Shown here: one piece after another, positions 34,500 to 45,640 of the stretch
Layout: each line of letters opens with the position of its first letter
Numbering within the stretch: position 1 is the first letter of the stretch
Assembly: GCA_002633025.1 (NCBI GenBank)
Contig: NMRB01000384.1
Span: 175,783 to 239,782 of the forward strand
Length of the DNA stretch: 64,000 bases
DNA from: Notospermus geniculatus
Taxonomy: Eukaryota > Nemertea > Pilidiophora > Heteronemertea > Lineidae
Direction: 5' to 3'
Translations under genes and position numbers: made by a program
Notes under the pieces: generated by a model
Told to the model about the DNA's origin: nothing
The model's database searches: none
The model's input: the letters and a program-made list of their open reading frames with translations, nothing else

Positions 34500-34870
34500 G
34501 TACATGGACGGTTCAAACATAACGAATGGAGGGACTTCTGGATCTATCACAACAGCTTATACTTTTCTACCCTATGATGTATACATATTTGGAAAGGTAA
34601 TTCCAAATACTTTCCAAATACGCATAGATTGCTTGGTGACAAGGGGTCATGTGACCAAGATGGCCACACAAAATGGCCGACCTAGCTGAAAACCAAAAAA
34701 TTACAACTCTAACAATACACTTGGACGGTTCAAAAATAACGAATGAATAGATTTCTTGTTTTATCACAACCATTTATACTTTTCTACCCATGATGTACAT
34801 ACATATTTGGAAAGGTCAATACATTACGCTTTCCAAATACATATAAATTTACAGGTCGGTCACTCTGACT
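34500..34870 (+). repeat. Two tandem ~230-bp units
   Basis: Unit 1 from GGACGGTTCAAACATAACGA (34506) and unit 2 from GGACGGTTCAAAAATAACGA (34725) share the downstream TATACTTTTCTACCC...ATGATGTA...ATATTTGGAAAGGT block. Noncoding. Confidence 0.6.
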
Positions 34871-35605
34871 TTCCAAGTTCAGACAGAGGAAACACCGAAA
34901 CAGTGTCAGAGTCAGAGAGCCTCGGCTTCAGGAGGCCGGGGGGGGGGGAAGCATTTACTGTTGCTGCTTGAGCCTGCTTCTGCTTTTTAACTTCTGCTTT
35001 TTTAACTTAACCATTGCACTAACTGCTCAGCTGTTGAAAGTTTTGTTCCTGTTAGTTGTGCATGAGCTTCCCCTGGCCCAGCTGATGACTCCCATGGGAG
35101 TACCGCAGTATTTGAGAGGTGAGGTAAGTATGTACTAACTGCGGTAGGCTCACAAGTAGAAGTGCACAAATAACACTAACAAGAATGAGCCGAAACGCCA
35201 ACTTCACAGACCTGCTTAGAAACCTGGTGAAGGTAGACAAGTCAATAACCTTGTACATCCAGTAATTTAAAATCTTTTTTGGTGAACAATGCATGTGTGG
35301 TTGGAGTCCTAGGCAACCAATATGAACCCTGTATCAATTCTGGGAAACTGAATATAAAGCTGAGAAGGTTGTCCAAATCATACCACCAGACGAGCTCAAT
35401 GAATGAAATTCAGTCCACGTGACTGTTTACAAATCACAGCTGAAGAGCCAAACAGAACGTGAGTATGCAGGTTAGAGTCCTATTCTGATCATGCCGGTGC
35501 ACATCAATCACGCCAGTAAATGCATTCCAAGGGTGGCCCAGAAAAAAATGCAACTATATATTAATACATGTACCTAATTCCAATATTTAGGGACCTACAC
35601 CATTG
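34871..35605. other. No gene seen
   Basis: A G9 run at about 34939. Open frames are short and without domain. Confidence 0.35.
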
Positions 35606-35800
35606 CTATGAATGGATGGGAAATTTAGTTAGAAAGAAAATTAGAGAAAGAACTCCGATTCGGCCCAGTAGAGTTGACTGTAGCGCCATTTTAATGAAAC
35701 AACATCGCTGGATACAAAATGGCGCTAGCATCAAGCCTACTGGGCTGAATCGGGAGTTCCCGGTCGCATTTTCGTTCCACAAAAATTTTCTATCCATTCA
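35606..35800. mobile_element. Small foldback element
   Basis: GAATGGATGGGAAATTT...ACTCCGATTCGGCCCAGTAG on the left pairs with CTACTGGGCTGAATCGGGAG...AAATTTTCTATCCATTC on the right (a few mismatches), around a ~60-bp centre. Confidence 0.6.
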
Positions 35801-36259
35801 GACCAATGGTATTAGGCTGAATTTATATCGAGGCACACGCGGGCGAACAATGGCTTCACAAAGGATTCATCCCCATGAAACATTTGTTCGCCTGCGTGTT
35901 AGTGTCGCGTGTGTGCTTCGATGTAAACCCAGCCTTACATCCTTGGATATTGGAAGCATGTGGTTAGATTTCTAAATTTAGCCTAGACACAACAGCACAA
36001 CCCATGTCGACGTTGAGTTCTGACATCTGACGAACTGGGACTGTGTTCAGAGTGTATGACACAACATCCATTCGCAAGTTTATTTCTTGCGCCACATCAG
36101 AGCTCGCGTACGACATCGTCCTCGGATTCCGTATCTGTTGTAGTATCCTCGGCATCTTGACGACCTCGGCTGATGTCCTTCTGGGTATGATAGATGCGGA
36201 AACATGGAGCAGCGCACAGCCCTTTCTTGCACTTTGGGCAGCAGATCGTCACATCTGTC

Positions 36260-36462
36260 CTGTGAAATGAAAAAAAAATTCTACAAAGTACATAAAAAAT
36301 TAATTATCATACACCTGCCAGTAATGTTTTGTGATGTGCAAGTAGATAAAAATTTTGCATGTAGGCCTACTTGTGGTCTAATTTCTGCTTCAATGTCAGA
36401 CTGAGGTACGGTAACCAAACGATATTCCACTCAACTGTGTCTGCTGGTGACTCACCGTTTAC
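36260..36462 (-). other. Intron before the piggyBac Cys-rich domain
   Basis: Donor AGAG|GTAAAC and acceptor TTTCATTTCACAG|GAC; removing it joins the C-x2-C pair to the rest of the Cys-rich domain in frame. Confidence 0.75.
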
Positions 36463-36982
36463 CTCTTGCATGACAGACAACACATTTTTGCTGGCCATGT
36501 CTTTATACCAGTTGGTGGGCAGTAGTCTGGGAAATATCCATTTGCTGAACAGGAGAGTCTTCCGATAGGCTCATCTCCTCTGCGTTGAGCTCCTACTGGA
36601 ATATGCATGTTGGACGATGAAGTGATCAGGTACTTCACGACAGAAAGCCGAAAGTGGAAATGGTCCATGGGCGAAGGAGTGTACTTGCGGTAGAGGACAT
36701 ATGCATTTGTCATCATGAGGTTCAGGCTATGGAAAAAAATCTTTTTCCAGCACTTCATGGTCTTATTGGCAAATGTGTAATATCCAGACATCTGGTCAGT
36801 GATGTCGATTGCTCCCATCTTTCTATTATAATCGAGAACACAGTCTGGTTTTCGGATGGTTTCCTCAGTGCGACGATCCCGTTTACCCGAGTCAACCATT
36901 ACACCGGCATGAAAGGTTGTCAGCATGTATATGTCACGCTTGTCCTTCCATTTTAGAGCCACTAGATGCCCCTTTCTTCCAT

Positions 36983-37254
36983 CCTGGAACTCCACGTGTA
37001 TTGGCTACGTCATAAAGACTACGCCACTACCCCTGGAAGCTTTCGCATGAAATTCTGTATTCACTCACATCGAGAAATCAATGTACCAATCAGAGCCCTC
37101 CTGAGATTTGACCGTTAACCTCGCCTTCAGGTTTTGCCATGATACCAACTAACTCTTCTAGTACTGCAATCTACTTGCGTAGTAACTAGGAACGAGGTAA
37201 CAGAAAACAACATGGCGAATGCTGCAGCATGATAGCGAGCGATTCGCGATTTCA
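36983..37254. repeat. 272-bp dispersed segment, copy B, inside piggyBac
   Basis: Matches 27374-27648 over its length. It sits where the central catalytic region of the transposase should be. Confidence 0.75.
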
Positions 37255-38499
37255 AGGCCTGATTTTCCTGATTCAGAGTTTGAATCTGCTGCAACGACAG
37301 GCATTGGATACTTTTATTGATGGAAAGAAAGTACTCGTGAGTAAAAAAATGGGACGCAGCCAGTGAATTGTACCAGTCGGNGCGGCCTTGCTATTGTCAT
37401 TCAGGTGGATAAACTTCAACAGCAACTGGTAACGATTGCGAGGCATGACACTTCCGAAAAAAGGACTGAGGATTACTTCATCTACAGACCAGTACGAATG
37501 CATCGTCGGTTTTTTTACAAGGCCCATTGCGAACGTGATCGCAAAAAACTGATTCAGTCCTTCAGCATTAGTGTCGACCCAACTACGAACACGGGCATGT
37601 CTCGGAATTTCACGCTCATCCTTAGAAGCAAGGAACTGTTCCACATACAGATTCGTTTGCTCTGCAATATGCTCCAAGTCCTCCTGTTTGAAAAAAAAGC
37701 TCAAACCACTCCTCAGGGGAATTTGGAAGAGGCACTTGGAGCCCGGGTTGGCCAGTGAATTGGGGGACAACCACATCAGAATTGTCAATTTTCCATTCAT
37801 CATCATCCATCACCCTGACCCGGCCAGCATTGCCTCGCCCTCTGACCATGCCCCGAACCTGCCTTGGAGCCCTGCCAATGCCACGGCCTTGTCTTCTACC
37901 TCTAGGCCTACCAACATGACCCTGGTGCACTGCAAAAGCGGCACCAGCAATAGGCTGAGACTCATTGTCACTGCAACTCACATCAGGTTTAGGCCTAGGC
38001 CTAGGCCTATTTTCATTTGAATTCAATGAACCGCCGTCACTTTCGTCGGAATCGCCACTAGTTTGATTACCAATGTCCACAAAATCGGGATCTAAATCAT
38101 CCTCGGTATCACGATTATCGTCAGAGTCAGTCTGAACCACATCAGAATCCGAATCATATTGTATTTCGTCCAATACTTCACGCACAGTGTAGCGGTTTCG
38201 ACTGTGCGCCGCCATTTTTAAATCCCAGTAACCAGGGCCGACGGCGAGTTGTTTACTACGATCTGATTTGCTAAAATGGCAGCAACACGGCCAGATTATC
38301 CGATGAAAATACGTGTTACAACTAGCCGAGGACTATCAATGATGTACCGAAACAAAATTTCCTAGAAGAGATTGAAAACGATATGACAGATGGCAGCACT
38401 AACCAGACCATGTAGCAAGACGTAGGCCTACCACAACGCCGGCGGCCTGGGGATTGCGATTTTCTTGGACGTTCTGATACGCCGGCGGCATTCGAAGGG

Positions 38500-38503
38500 T
38501 TAA
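38500..38503. repeat. TTAA target site at piggyBac end
   Basis: TTAA directly abuts ...CGAAGGG (minus strand CCCTTCG), the form of a piggyBac end. A GCCGGCGGC block is repeated at 38439 and 38482 as a subterminal pair. The other end near 35-36 kb was not found. Confidence 0.65.
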
Positions 38504-38929
38504 GCACAAATTCGTTTAAATTAGCAAAATTGTTTAAATTAGCAAAAATACCAATTTTCTTCTAAAAACAATTGACAAATTTGTCATCTGTCAGTAAAAG
38601 CTATCCGCGGAAGTAAAAATTTCTGAAAAGTACTTGAATGCAAAAATCTTGATTTTAGGTCACTTTTGAAATCGCCAAATTTGGGCAATTTCTATGACAG
38701 CTGATTCAAGGTCATCACTATGCGTTTATAGCCAGATAATTTGCCTATCATATGCAGAAAACCGCATTCAATTATCATCAACCAGTTCTGAGAAAAACAA
38801 CATTTTCACTGTCCATTTACTAATTTCCAAGACTGTACATATGTATTTCAGCAGATGGTTGGTACCATGAATATCGCCTGGTGCAAAAGCGTCTTTCAGC
38901 GTCTTACGTTAGACCGATAGAGTTACAAA
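38504..38929. other. No gene seen
   Basis: AT-rich flank with a short tandem AAATTAGCAAAATTGTTTAA at 38518-38545. Confidence 0.35.
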
Positions 38930-39185
38930 ATAGAAGTCGTCTTCCGAAACTCGCAGGTTTTCGATCCCAACCGGGGTCTTCCTCAGGCACTTTACAGTAG
39001 AGATTCCATTCTTTTCTGGAATCTCTACTATAAAGTGCCAGAGGAAGACCCCGGTTGCGATCGAAAACTTGCGAGTTTCGGAAGACGACTTCTGTTTTGT
39101 ATCACTTTGTGTGTCGTTCTTTGTGCTTTTTATTGGATAGAGATGAGTTACGGTGTATATTAAACTTTGAAATTTATCTTTTGTT
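38930..39185. repeat. Foldback repeat with hammerhead-like cores, copy A
   Basis: Two inverted arms (about 38935-39005 and 39020-39105). On the minus strand the left arm reads CTGAGGA (38980-38986), then a stem AGACCCCGGTTGGGATC, then GAAA (38959-38962), then a short stem-loop. This is the order of a hammerhead ribozyme core (CUGANGA - stem II - GAAA - stem III). The right arm has CAGAGGA in place of CTGAGGA, so it would be inactive. Downstream tail TCACTTTGTGTGTCGTTC then TTTGTGCTTTTTA is shared with copies B and C. Confidence 0.55.
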
Positions 39186-39777
39186 TCCACTTCACGAAGT
39201 GGAAATTTAAAATTCAAGATGCATCATAACCCTCTTGGTCTTACAGGATATGCTAAAAGACGCACTGGCAGCAGGGGACATTTGTGGAACCACCATCTCC
39301 AGAAATACATTAGGTCCTTGAAATGAAGTTGAATTTCGTATTTCGTACTTCATGTTTCGTCAGATTTGCGAAACCTCACTATTAATAAGACCGCCACGCA
39401 TGCACAGTGTGGCGGTCTTCCTTGGTTTTACTGGAATTTGCTGGGTCTCTGAACCTCTGTCTCTCTGGATCTCTCTCCATCCCATCTGGTGGTTACAGGG
39501 GAATAACTCAAGAATGATGAGTGCACCGTAGGCAAGCATTCTGCGAGAAGCCGAAAAACAGTAATTTAGCCACTATTATGTTAAAGTCAAAAACTAAACG
39601 AGAGTTACCTGTAGGTTGAATTTGATGAGAATTCTACCAATTTAGCTGATGGAATGGAAGGCTTACATGAGACGCGCAGGCAGATCGATCCAGAATGCAA
39701 ATTTTAAAGCCTGTTTATTGGTACTGAAGGGAAGAGAACTGGAGAGATTTCGGCAGGGAAAAAACATGACTTAAATG
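39186..39777. other. No gene seen
   Basis: Noncoding; a short Harbinger-unrelated inverted AAGACCGCCAC...GTGGCGGTCTT hairpin lies at 39389-39420. Confidence 0.35.
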
Positions 39778-40439
39778 TTTCTATCTGTGGGTAACACGTT
39801 TATTCTGTGTACATCCAACCGTAAAAGGCAGCTGGACATCGGTTCCTATTCTCCTGTTCAAAGCTCAGCTCTAAAGTCCAATGATTAAGTCAGTTCTAAA
39901 AATTCAAAAAACGGTCTCCCACACGGTGTGGGAGACCGTGTGACACCCACCAATTGCTACACTTAAGAAAAAGTTTTTTTGTGGTCAGGTGGGCGAACTT
40001 TACCCCACATGCATAAAGTCCTTTTGTAGCCTCCTTGATAAATAAACGTCGCCCAGCTCCCGCACTAGGCTATACGTAATTGTTCATGAAGTGACGTTAT
40101 TTTCGCACCAATTCGATTGGATTGTAAGGGCTTATTTAGCAAATATTCCGTAATTTCTCAGAAACTTCACTTAGTCCAGGAGCTAACATTTAATGCACAT
40201 CTCAAGTACAAAAACTGTTTTGGATTTGTCGGTTGGGTTCTATCCCACTGACCACAAAAACCCAATTCTTAAGTTCCGCAAATGGTGCGTTTAGAAGATA
40301 CAGCCGTTTGAATTTAGTGTACTGGCTTTACCATTGGAGCACAATCAGAGCATTGTACAGGGGTTTGGAAACTAATGTTCAGCTAACTTTTAAATGGGTG
40401 GCTTGAGACCCTATAAATGTATTGCCAATAGATAGAAAC
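39778..40439. mobile_element. Inside-out arms of the 6437 foldback family
   Basis: 39778-40020 resembles the right arm of 6437-7155 in the same sense (TTTCTATCT...AGTCCAATGAT.AAGTCAGT...TTTTTGTGGTCAG). 40173-40439 resembles its left arm (CAGGAGCTAAC...GATAGAAAC). The order is reversed compared with 6437-7155. A perfect 14-bp hairpin (ACGGTCTCCCACAC) sits at about 39912-39940. Confidence 0.6.
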
Positions 40440-40462
40440 GTGTCGAAGATCAAACGTCCTTA

Positions 40463-40851
40463 AGCCCCGTTTATACAGAGCACGGTTTGCGGTCCGGCAT
40501 CCGGCATACGGTTACGGCCTGCGGAACGGAATGCGGCTTGTCCGTTTTGTCGTTCCAACAGGATGCGGTGAAACGGGCACGATTTTCTCGACGGCAGCTA
40601 ATCGTGAAAATCTCCTTCCTCACGTGGTATTAAAACAGTCCGCTGATTGGTTCAGGCCCGTCCGGCGTTGCGGCGACCGTACATAAATTGCTCTGGCGGC
40701 ATTCAATGCGGCGCGGCGTCCGGACACCGGAACGGCGAGTGCGGTGGCCGCGCTGTGTATAAACGGTTATTAGAAAATACATTGAGGCATTCTGGACGGA
40801 AAACGCACACCGGATGCCGGACCGCAAACAGTGCTCTGTATAAACGGGGCT
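40463..40851. mobile_element. Harbinger-type MITE with TTA duplication
   Basis: Ends AGCCCCGTTTATACAGAGCA and complement; TTA flanks both ends (40460-40462, 40852-40854). Interior is GC-rich with CCGGCAT/ATGCCGG copies. No transposase. Confidence 0.8.
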
Positions 40852-40899
40852 TTACATCGATAGTTTTAATGGGCCATAACACGTTATACTTGTTTCTAG

Positions 40900-41910
40900 C
40901 ACTTCTAATATCACCAAGCCACCTGATGATTTTAATGTTAAGGGCAACAATGTCAAGTTTATCGACAACAGAACGAAATTTGTGATAATCCTCAACAAAT
41001 ATTTCTTACTGATTGTAATTATTTTCGGAATAATTTTTAATTCGTTGACTGTGGTCGTCTTAGTAGTTGGCAAAATTGGCAAAGTGTCAACTAGGATTCT
41101 CCTCATATCTCTCGCTATATCTGACACTTCATCCCTCTTCCAAGAGCCAATACAAATCTGTTTTGGGGCATGGGGATGGACCTCTTCAGCCGTCTTCACT
41201 AACTGGTCAGCTCCAGCTTGTCCATGTTCTTTTTTTCCTCATACTTTTTGGCAAGTTTTTCCCATTGGAACGTCATGTTATTAACAATTGAAAGATGGAT
41301 ATCTGTATCATACCCGCTGAAAGCGAGATTCATCTGTACAAAGAAGTCGACATGCATCGCACTTGTCTGTATGTTTTTTATACTCGCCGCCTTTTACTCA
41401 CACCTTCTCTACGGATATCGTCTTGATTATGGGTATCAAGTACCAATGTGCCTCTCTCGCAAGACCTACGGACGAGTCTTCTTACCGGTGTTGTACGTAA
41501 CCAATATAGTTGTGTCATTTTTTGTTCCCTTCATTTTCATCGCAACCTGCAATGTTTTGATTCTTCACAAAGTTTCAAAAAGCAAAATTAAACGAATGGA
41601 ATTTCAAAATGGCGACAATTCCTCAGTACGACTGAACAACATGACAATCATGTTATTGACTGTTAGTGTTTTGTTCATTTTATTTGTTGCTCCATATGCC
41701 TTGGTTGTATTTCTGACTGGATTAGCACGTTTTCGCGAGCTTCGACATGTCAGAAACATCGTTATGAGCAATATTTATCTTCTTCTTAACATCATCGGAC
41801 CAATCACTGTTTTCTTTAACGTGGTCAACCACTGCAGTAACTTTATCATTTATTTCCTCAGTGGGAGGCAATTCAGAGAAGCCTTTCTACGGATGTTACA
41901 CAGGTGCTGA
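40900..41910 (+). CDS. Rhodopsin-family G-protein-coupled receptor exon, one frameshift
   Basis: Seven hydrophobic helices can be placed. TM1 has the conserved Asn (GIIFNSLTVVVLV), TM2 has LAISD, TM3 ends in ERW (DRY position) after HWNVMLLTIERWISV, TM5 is VSFFVPFIFIATCNVL, TM6 has LFVAPYALV and TM7 has NHCSNFIIYFLSG in the place of NPxxY. A C-terminal helix follows (RQFREAFLRML) and TGA at 41908-41910. The exon probably starts after an AG at 40898-40899 (TTGTTTCTAG). The extracellular N-terminus carries N-x-T sites (NIT, NRT). Between about 41218 and 41245, at the start of TM3, the frame changes, so as written no full receptor is made; a sequencing error in the T-run is as likely as a mutation. 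No close family assigned; peptide receptor-like at best. The upstream exon is not seen. Confidence 0.75.
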
Positions 41911-42797
41911 TTATACGTACATTTACAAACAAAAGAAAAATATACGAAGAACTTTTCACTCCGATGGCCACGGAGCGACGCGAGCGCCACACAAACCCTT
42001 ATCCGCCTAAGCTATTTGTTCGCTAATTGGTTCTAGCCACTTATCAGTGGTCTGAAGTACTAACTCCCGCCGTTTTGAACCTCGTCAATAATCCTTTTTA
42101 CTCGTCAGCATCCCTGGAAGATTTACTGTAATTAACATGGAGAGGTAGGGTGTTTAGCAATAATTAAATCGGTGTTTGTTTGATCGGATTTCGTTGAAAA
42201 TCGACGGTTCTAGGCCGTTTTTTTCTGCGACGCGAAAATCGGTGCTGTTGATCTGACGGCCTCCACACAAAAGTGTTACAAAAATTGTTCGCTAATTTAT
42301 GGTCAAAAAATCAAAAGAAGAGGGCCATCCGCATCGGTTCAAATTGAAATTGTGATGGAGCGGTTGGTTCCATTTCTCAAATTGACTTTGCTTTTGTGCT
42401 ATATTTGCCGGGAAATTGGGCCTACTCGAGATTTGTTTACATTGGTCAGAACACGTTATGACGCGGCGTCATCAAAATGTCGTGCACGCACATAGAGACA
42501 TCAATGCATTGAACTCACTTGGCTGTCATTTTCATTGGAGGGCTCAGATTCCCACCAATTTTTCTGTTAATCTGTACTTTTCATGGTAAATAAAGGTCAG
42601 GTCACATCTAAGGCCTACTGGTGATATATTGCGTATGTTTGAATATTATTTTTAGGATTTGGGAAAGGAAATGAGATAGCCAACCTGCTGGCTGCAGGCT
42701 TGGCCCTCTTTCTGTGTGGTGATTTCGCCGCCCGGTTTTCCCCAGTAGCCGCACCCCCTGAGTTTTCCCCTCCTGTAACAGGCGGCGGTGCACAAGT
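41911..42797. other. No gene seen
   Basis: 3' flank of the receptor. No AATAAA close to the stop was noticed; AAATAAAGG occurs at about 42587. Confidence 0.35.
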
Positions 42798-42963
42798 GGT
42801 GTAACATTTTGACAATAGGTGGCCGATTAAGGGTATAAAAGCGGCCCCTCGGGCCTAATTGGGCAGTGAGAAGCGGGCTCCCAGCAAGCTCCAGTAAGGT
42901 ACCCTCAAGCCAGGTACATTGTAATTCCTCTCTCCCTGCCCAGCGCAGACCCTCAATACACAC
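42798..42963 (+). promoter_or_regulatory. Strong TATA-box region (promoter or LTR)
   Basis: GGGTATAAAAGCGGCCCC at about 42833 is a near-consensus TATA box, with GGGCAGTGAG about 27 bases later as a possible initiator. The segment runs from TGTAACA to AATACACA and could be a degraded LTR of an unknown element or a host promoter. No gene could be tied to it. Confidence 0.35.
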
Positions 42964-43149
42964 GTGGAAGGAATCAGAGATAAGGTCAGTGCACATATGT
43001 ATCGTTTCTGTGCTGCATATAGCGCAGCATCCATGTTAAGTAGGCTACCTGTAGGAGAAATGGCGGAGACCGATTTTCAAGTATACGTGTATCTCGATGA
43101 CATTATCGTCATCTCAGCGGCAGATCTTGCCCCAGCGCAAGAACAGTAA
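42964..43149 (+). pseudogene. Possible Ty3-like RT scrap
   Basis: A 61-codon frame contains MLSRLPVGE (like the ALSRLP after Ty3 RNase H) and VYVYLDDIIVIS (like the RT active-site strand YLDDIIVF). These would not normally be adjacent in this order, so either this is a rearranged fragment or both are chance. Lying next to a TATA-bearing, LTR-like stretch makes it worth noting. Confidence 0.2.
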
Positions 43150-43406
43150 TTTTATTGGATTATACCCACTGTATCGCCATGAATCATTCAGTTTGACATA
43201 CGTAGAAAATACATTCGTTATTTTAAACCCCGTCGTTGTTCCCTGTGTCACCATGAGTTCGAACCCCTTGTGGAAATAGTCTCTCATCAAAGTCCGAGAG
43301 GCGCCACATCTGATTGATGTGGCACTGGCAGCAGCAGTAGCACTAGGCCTAGCCCTAGGAGAGTGCAGTAGCCCACCTAAAACTGTACTATAATTTGCTG
43401 ATTATA

Positions 43407-44038
43407 CAGTGAGTACCTGATTTACTGGTGGTCTGGAATGATTTACTGACAGCAGATTTTTTATAATATGCATTTTAGGACCACGATCTAGGTCTATGAA
43501 AGAAGTAAACTACCGCGGTCTGGTGGTAATGTTCAATGATCCAGGCACTTCCATGGATAAGGTTATAGACCTTGAAATCCTTCATTCTTAAGGGCCTTGG
43601 CGTGCCACAATAGTAACCTCTTTTCAATAACTAGAGTGAATGTTTCAAGTGTGGTTAATCTCCCAGCAGGAACACCATCAAAAATTATTGAAAAAGACAT
43701 CCCTTATTTCATGAGCCTGATCACTGAACCACTGTGCACAACAATGCTAAAAGGTGTGCTCATTTTCTGATAGGTCTATGCTTCACTTGTTATTGTAAAG
43801 TGGGGTTCATTCCTAGCCAACTCTCCTTTTGTGGGCCCCATTGATCTGGACTCAGAAAATGCTAACAACCACCAGTGAAGCAAGGTTCATTAGCACACGG
43901 ATCCGATCCGTTTCCAGTCCGTTTGCGCCGAGTTTTCCGGATACGACAACGCTGAAGTCCATTTGATAGATTTGTTACGGACATGAACCGGACCAATTCC
44001 GTGTGCCAATGAACCTTGCTTAAATCAGGTACTCACTG
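43407..44038. mobile_element. TA-flanked TIR element
   Basis: Begins CAGTGAGTACCTGATTTA and ends with the complement; TA on both sides (43405-43406, 44039-44040). A second foldback is nested at its right side (43876-44021, GCAAGGTTCATTAGCACACGGA... mirrored). No coding capacity. Confidence 0.75.
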
Positions 44039-44040
44039 TA

Positions 44041-45061
44041 TGTTACAAGTCGTCGGTGCCTGCTGGCTAGTCCCTGGGCCCCACAGCCAAGCTCTGTGTT
44101 TATAGTGTGCACCATAAGATAGCCTCGACCTTGGCTTGGTGTCATTCGGCACTGCCATGCCTGGGGTGGTCATCTAGGAAGCTAACCATGAAATTTGTCC
44201 CTGCTGCCCGAGACTAACAACATATTCTTGAGGCTTGCACTGTATATCCAGTATCCACCCAACTAGGCCAAAGGATAAGACAAGGCATTCCTAGTGAAAT
44301 GAAATTGGGTACTGGTGGAGATACTTCAACTTTTTCAGCATTTGTCCAAATTCATAACACTAGGAATTTGTCTCCGTTTTATCATTATGACCTTGAAGAT
44401 CCAGTCCCTTAGAAGCAATACAGACTTCTTCCCACAACATGCAAGAGTTCAATGGTGAACCCACCTGGAGTAAAGTAGCAGCTAAAACCTATGGGAAGTG
44501 ATGGGTAACGTACGGGTTCTTTCCGTAGTTTTAGCCACTAACTCATATCTAGACTTGAGCCAAGGTATATGGATTCTGACCGTGAATGTCACAAGTTGCT
44601 TCTGTGTTGAATGTTGAGGACAAAGTGAACAATGACAACAAAGTTAAACACAATCAAATTTCAGATGTTGAATTAATTGCGACATGCATGAAATCCCGAC
44701 TGACAAGAACACCCTCCGACTCGAGATCTAAAAGGATACCACAATTGTCCAATTTCGTATATGCAATCAGACTCACTCAGTTCAAAGGTGTTTTCATGCT
44801 GTCCAAAGAAATTTCAAAATTGCATCATATTTTCACTACCATTCATATACAATGTAGAATACAATCTTATGCAACCTGGAAATACCATGAAACCTGGAAA
44901 TCTCATGACAAATTAGGGGAAGAAGATATATTGGTCTGAGAAGATTTTCTCGAGTGACTGTCGATGGAACTAATTCAATTGCGATGGGAGTTTACCCAAA
45001 TGTCTTGCTCAATTCATGGAACACATGACAGAACTTTCATTCTGCATTCCATTGCAGTTTA
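44041..45061. other. No recognised gene
   Basis: A 117-codon frame at 44586-44939 (+) is charged and without domain; splice context absent. No repeat structure defined. Confidence 0.3.
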
Positions 45062-45640
45062 ATAGACATGTTGCGAAAGTCGGCCATTTTTCCCCAGAGG
45101 GTGTAAACAAACACTGAATGTACAGTGAATGTACACCACTGATGCACAGCATGTTTTAAAACCTGCAATTACACAAAAACGTCTGTGAAAAGTTCCAAAA
45201 TGAACACCTGCTCAGCAATGCTACCTATGTGATGCAATGTGCCCAGGCCGAAATTTGTGAAGATACTTCACACAAAAAGTTTTAAAAGACTTTTATCATG
45301 CCCTGTTTAGGACAAAAACCTCAGCTCCAGTTTTCCAGGCTCCTATCCTACAGTATGAAACATAGATGATTCATAAACCTGGACCCAAGGTTGGGTTGGC
45401 AACAAAAATATGTTTTTTTCTTTTCTGAATTACTATTTGACGACAAGTAAGCCAAGGCTCAGTGTATTAATGTTATATTACTGATGGTTATGTTTCGTGA
45501 GACATTTTCAAGGCAAGTTTTTATGTTTTTGCAGATTTTAAAACATGCTGTACATCAGTGGTGTACATTCACTGTACATTCAGTGTTTGTTTACACCCTC
45601 TGAGAAAAAATGGCCGACTTTAGCAACATGTCTATACATG
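45062..45640. mobile_element. TIR element, ATAGACATGTTGC ends
   Basis: The left arm ATAGACATGTTGC...GTCGGCCATTTTTC...GTGTAAACAAACACTGAATG...GTACA is mirrored at 45550-45638, arms about 100 bp. No transposase. Frames at 45580-45879 (-) only read the arm. Confidence 0.75.

Larger units (their letters stand above)
36097..38215 (-). pseudogene. piggyBac (PGBD-type) transposase pseudogene
   Basis: Minus strand from ATG 38213-38215. The N-terminal part is acidic (DSDSD, DDNRDTEDD) with an Arg/Gly/Pro-rich stretch, as in many PGBD proteins. One extra T in a homopolymer of eight (about 37690-37698) moves coding to the next frame, which carries the core block EEWFELFF | KQEDLEHI... and SYWSVDEVILSPFFGSVMPRNRY. 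After N 37381 similarity fades. The middle with the first two catalytic Asp is gone, replaced by a 272-bp repeat (36983-37254). The C-terminal part is clear: ALKWKDKRDIYMLTTFH and VLDYNRKMGAIDITDQM. A 203-nt intron (36260-36462, GT...AG) precedes the last exon with the Cys-rich domain (CCLSCKR, then CCPKCKKGLCAAPCFRIYH). Stop at 36097-36099. Not functional. Confidence 0.88.

Noticed and set aside
44586-44939. 117-codon frame as a gene
   Set aside because: No domain, no splice context and unremarkable composition.
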